Source of the DNA: Siniperca chuatsi
Lineage: Eukaryota > Chordata > Actinopteri > Centrarchiformes > Sinipercidae
Direction of reading: 5' to 3'
DNA length: 64,000 nt
Assembly (NCBI RefSeq): GCF_020085105.1
Contig: NC_058063.1
Coordinates: forward strand, 12,181,651 to 12,245,650
A program made the translations under genes and the position numbers. The notes under the pieces were generated by a model, which was not told the origin of the DNA, did not search any database, and was given only the letters and a program-made list of their open reading frames with translations. How positions within the stretch are numbered: the stretch's first letter is position 1; every line of letters starts with the position of its first letter. Positions 62,501 through 64,000 of this stretch are shown here, piece by piece.

Positions 62501-64000
62501 CTATTTATAACATTTGATGCTGTCTTGAGTCCATTTGCCATCCTGTTTGATTTCATTAGAAAAGCACTGTCACTTTACTGTGCTTAATGTTTCTCGTTTT
62601 TGTTTCCGCTTACAGTTCGACTCCATCTTCAGTGAGAGATTTGGCCTCCTTTTCATCCGCACCTTTGTCATCGGATTTCGTAATCTTTTAAGTTTTGAAA
62701 GTCTCTGACTTAAACGGCATCAGCTCATAATTAGAACGCTACCTTTTGGGCAATGGTCACATGTATTAAAGTCTTTTGGTGTGAGTGATGAAAAAATATA
62801 CACTCTGAAATAAAGAAAGAACCCCTGCAATGTTGAAATATGATCATTTGACGAAGATGTGTGCTTTTCTGTCGGAAGGCCACAAAAGGGCAACATCCAT
62901 GCAGAGTTGGGGCTCCAGTTCAACAACGTGGCGTCACCCGATCAAATCCCACAGGCTGATGCTGTTGCAGACACCTTAATAAGTGCTCTAAATAACCCCA
63001 ACAACACCTTTCGGCCTCGCTGTTGATCCCACCTCCATCCAAGTGATTCGTAAGTAAACATGTAATACATGAACCTAAATTTCTCTCCAGTAAGTATTAA
63101 TGCTGGGCAACGTATATTTACCTTTTGTCACCCATCACTAATTTACAACACCTGTAGGCTCAACAACTGGCGGGTCAACAACAACTACCGGGCCGACGAC
63201 AAGTGGAGGCACCGCAGCTCCCTCACCGGTTGTGGTTCTCGCAGCAACCTTGGAAGAAGCATTTGTAGAAGAACTCAACAATCGCAGCAGCGCATAATAC
63301 AGAGCTCTCAAACACGAGTTGAAACAGCGGTGCGCATAACTTGAAGCTATTTATAACATTTGATGCTGTCTTGAGTCCATTTGCCATCCTGTTTGATTTC
63401 ATTAGAAAAGCACTGTCACTTTACTGTGCTTAATGTTTTCGCTTTTGTTTCCCGCTTACAGTTCGACTCCATCTTCAGTGAGAGATTTGGCCTCCTTTTC
63501 ATCCGCACCTTTGTCATCGGATTTCGTAATCTTTTAAGTTTTGAAAGTCTCTGACTTAAACGGCATCAGCTCATAATTAGAACGCTACCTTTTGGGCAAT
63601 GGTCACATGTATTAAAGTCTTTCGTGTGAGTGATGAAAAAATATACACTCTGAAATAAAAGAAAGAACCCCCTGCAATGTTGAAATATGATCATTTGACG
63701 AAGATGTGTGCTTTTCTGTCGGAAGGCCACAAAGGGGCAACATCCATGCAGAGTTGGGGCTCCAGTTCAACAACGTGGCGTCACCCGATCAAATCCCACA
63801 GGCTGATGCTGTTGCAGACACCTTAATAAGTGCTCTAAATAACCCCAACAACACCTTCGGCCTCGCTGTTGATCCCACCTCCATCCAAGTGATTCGTAAG
63901 TAAACATGTAATACATGAACCTAAATTTCTCTCCAGTAAGTATTAATGCTGGGCAACGATATTTACCTTTTGTCACCCATCACTAATTTACAACACCTGT
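53549..64000 (+). CDS. SEA-array mucin-like gene B (5' part, runs off the window; frame intact only through module 2 as read)
   Basis: Exon 1 (53549-53591) encodes MGVGPILSILMIFM, nearly the same leader as gene A. Exon 2 (53688-54019) gives a short Thr/Ser/Gly region and the first half of a SEA domain (SPVVVLTATLEEAFVDELNN). 54153-54217 and 54419-54588 complete the domain (ERFGLLFIRSFVIGFR, then GNIHAELGLQFNN to DPTSIHVI). From 54697 the same three exons recur at least 11 more times. Consensus exon lengths 173 + 65 + 170 nt make 136 codons per module, entering and leaving in phase 1. The junction phases are those of gene A, so B is its paralogue with a short mucin region and an expanded SEA region. 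Modules 1 and 2 splice cleanly in frame; later ones have indels. The 3' end, and therefore any anchor, lies beyond the window. Confidence 0.75.
54697..55544 (+). repeat. SEA module 2 (frame intact)
   Basis: Exons 54697-54869, 55003-55067 and 55268-55437 (173/65/170 nt). It reads GGTAAPSPVVVLAATLKEAF, ALETRVETA, FDSIFSERFGLLFIRTFVIG and on to DPTSIQVI. It is the reference copy for the array. Confidence 0.85.
55545..56396 (+). repeat. SEA module 3 (frameshifted)
   Basis: Exons 55545-55719, 55853-55917 and 56119-56288. A 2-nt insertion (AATACACAGAG for AATACAGAG) makes the first exon 175 nt and breaks phase. The other two exons are normal. Confidence 0.8.
56397..57243 (+). repeat. SEA module 4 (frameshifted)
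   Basis: Exons 56397-56568, 56702-56766 and 56967-57136. A 1-nt deletion (CTCTCAAACACG for CTCTCGAAACACG) gives a 172-nt first exon. Confidence 0.8.
57244..58090 (+). repeat. SEA module 5 (one-base loss at the middle-exon donor)
   Basis: Exons 57244-57413, 57547-57610 and 57814-57983. The first exon is 170 nt, an in-frame 3-nt loss. The middle exon ends TTTC before GTAATC instead of TTTCG, 64 nt, so phase is lost there. Confidence 0.8.
58091..58940 (+). repeat. SEA module 6 (compensating indels)
   Basis: Exons 58091-58263, 58397-58461 and 58663-58832. A +1 insertion (GCTCTCCTC) and a -1 deletion (CTCAAAC) leave the 173-nt length, but the residues between them are read in a wrong frame. Confidence 0.8.
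58941..59783 (+). repeat. SEA module 7 (frameshifted)
   Basis: Exons 58941-59112 (172 nt), 59246-59309 (64 nt) and 59507-59676. The last exon has A-P-P-D-Q for A-S-P-D-Q. Intronic homopolymers are also shortened (CCCC, AAAA). Confidence 0.8.
59784..60629 (+). repeat. SEA module 8 (stop codon)
   Basis: Exons 59784-59958, 60092-60155 and 60354-60523. GCGCATAACAATAC for GCGCACAATAC places TAA in frame in the first exon. The middle exon is 64 nt. Confidence 0.8.
60630..61473 (+). repeat. SEA module 9 (frameshifted)
   Basis: Exons 60630-60801 (172 nt), 60935-60998 (64 nt) and 61198-61367 (170 nt). Confidence 0.8.
61474..62314 (+). repeat. SEA module 10 (several indels)
   Basis: Exons 61474-61642, 61775-61839 and 62038-62207. 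The first exon has GCAGCCCTC for GCAGCTCCCTC, and its donor reads CAGCGTGTGC for CAGCGGTGCGC. The middle exon has an extra T (GGATTTTCGTAATC). Confidence 0.8.
62315..63157 (+). repeat. SEA module 11 (frameshifted twice)
   Basis: Exons 62315-62483, 62616-62679 and 62879-63049. One base is lost in GCTCCTC. The last exon gains a T (CCTTTCGG) and is 171 nt. Confidence 0.8.
63158..64000 (+). repeat. SEA module 12 (stop codon; array continues)
   Basis: Exons 63158-63329, 63462-63525 and 63726-63895. GCATAATAC for GCACAATAC creates an in-frame TAA. The window ends within ACACCTGT, two bases short of the next module's AG acceptor. Confidence 0.8.

Larger units (their letters stand above)
53688..64000 (+). 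repeat. Tandem array of a 3-exon SEA module, at least 12 copies
   Basis: Module starts: 53688, 54697, 55545, 56397, 57244, 58091, 58941, 59784, 60630, 61474, 62315 and 63158, and the window ends just before a 13th. The period is 841-852 bp. Introns are as similar as exons; most copies differ by single bases or 1-2 nt indels. Module 1 is the most divergent (CGCAGC for CGCACC in the middle exon, and a longer first exon), as expected for the edge of an array. Confidence 0.97.

Noticed and set aside
53509-64000. Repeated short ORFs on both strands in the array (e.g. 54608-54862, 55309-55518, 54269-54466)
   Set aside because: Each is a shadow of module exons or introns repeated with the array; the minus-strand ones have no splice logic or domain.
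53688-64000. Regularly spaced repeats as a CRISPR-like array
   Set aside because: The unit is about 845 bp with coding exons and splice sites in a vertebrate genome; there are no short repeats with unique spacers.

Overview
This is animal nuclear DNA, most likely from a percomorph teleost. It has intron-rich genes with GT-AG splicing, a ZFP91-CNTF gene pair, a butyrophilin-type Ig/B30.2 gene, and dispersed repeats of kinds I know from spiny-rayed fishes (an L2-like LINE tail, a tRNA-derived SINE, hAT- and Tc1-like elements, solo LTRs). No bacterial, viral or organellar genes were seen. All exon models below were assembled by hand from splice sites and reading phase; each complete model closes in frame.

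Layout. 0-5.5 kb: repeat-rich, with a LINE 3' end, two solo LTRs with exact 5-bp target duplications, and a pair of inverted repeats. 5.6-8.9 kb (+): a nine-exon butyrophilin-like gene (506 aa) with an IRF-type AAGTGA repeat upstream. 11.5-18.4 kb (-): an eight-exon gene (931 aa) of unrecognised family with a SET-like segment, one C2H2 finger, AT-hook-like motifs and a conserved-looking C-terminal domain. 20.6-23.4 kb (-): cntf, a ciliary neurotrophic factor-like cytokine (194 aa, three coding exons). 26.5-32.2 kb (-): zfp91, an eleven-exon five-finger zinc-finger protein (643 aa). zfp91 lies upstream of cntf on the same strand, as in mammals.

33-41.4 kb holds nested DNA transposons and two decayed copies of a Thr/Ser-rich mucin-like coding block. 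They share a promoter-like segment (two TTCTAGAA sites, a CRE and a TATA box) that is direct in one copy and inverted in the other.

43.7-50.8 kb (+) is an apparently intact mucin-like gene: signal peptide, a single 4.5-kb Thr/Ser/Gly exon, two SEA domains and a C-terminal hydrophobic tail suggesting a GPI anchor (1810 aa). A paralogue starts at 53.5 kb. From there to the window edge a three-exon module encoding one SEA domain is repeated at least 12 times with a period of about 845 bp and near-identical introns. Each consensus module adds 408 nt (136 codons) and is phase 1-1, so any number of copies keeps frame. From the third copy on, most copies carry small indels, and two carry stop codons. 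That is either decay or unpolished long-read sequence. This array is the most unusual structure in the window and continues past its right edge.
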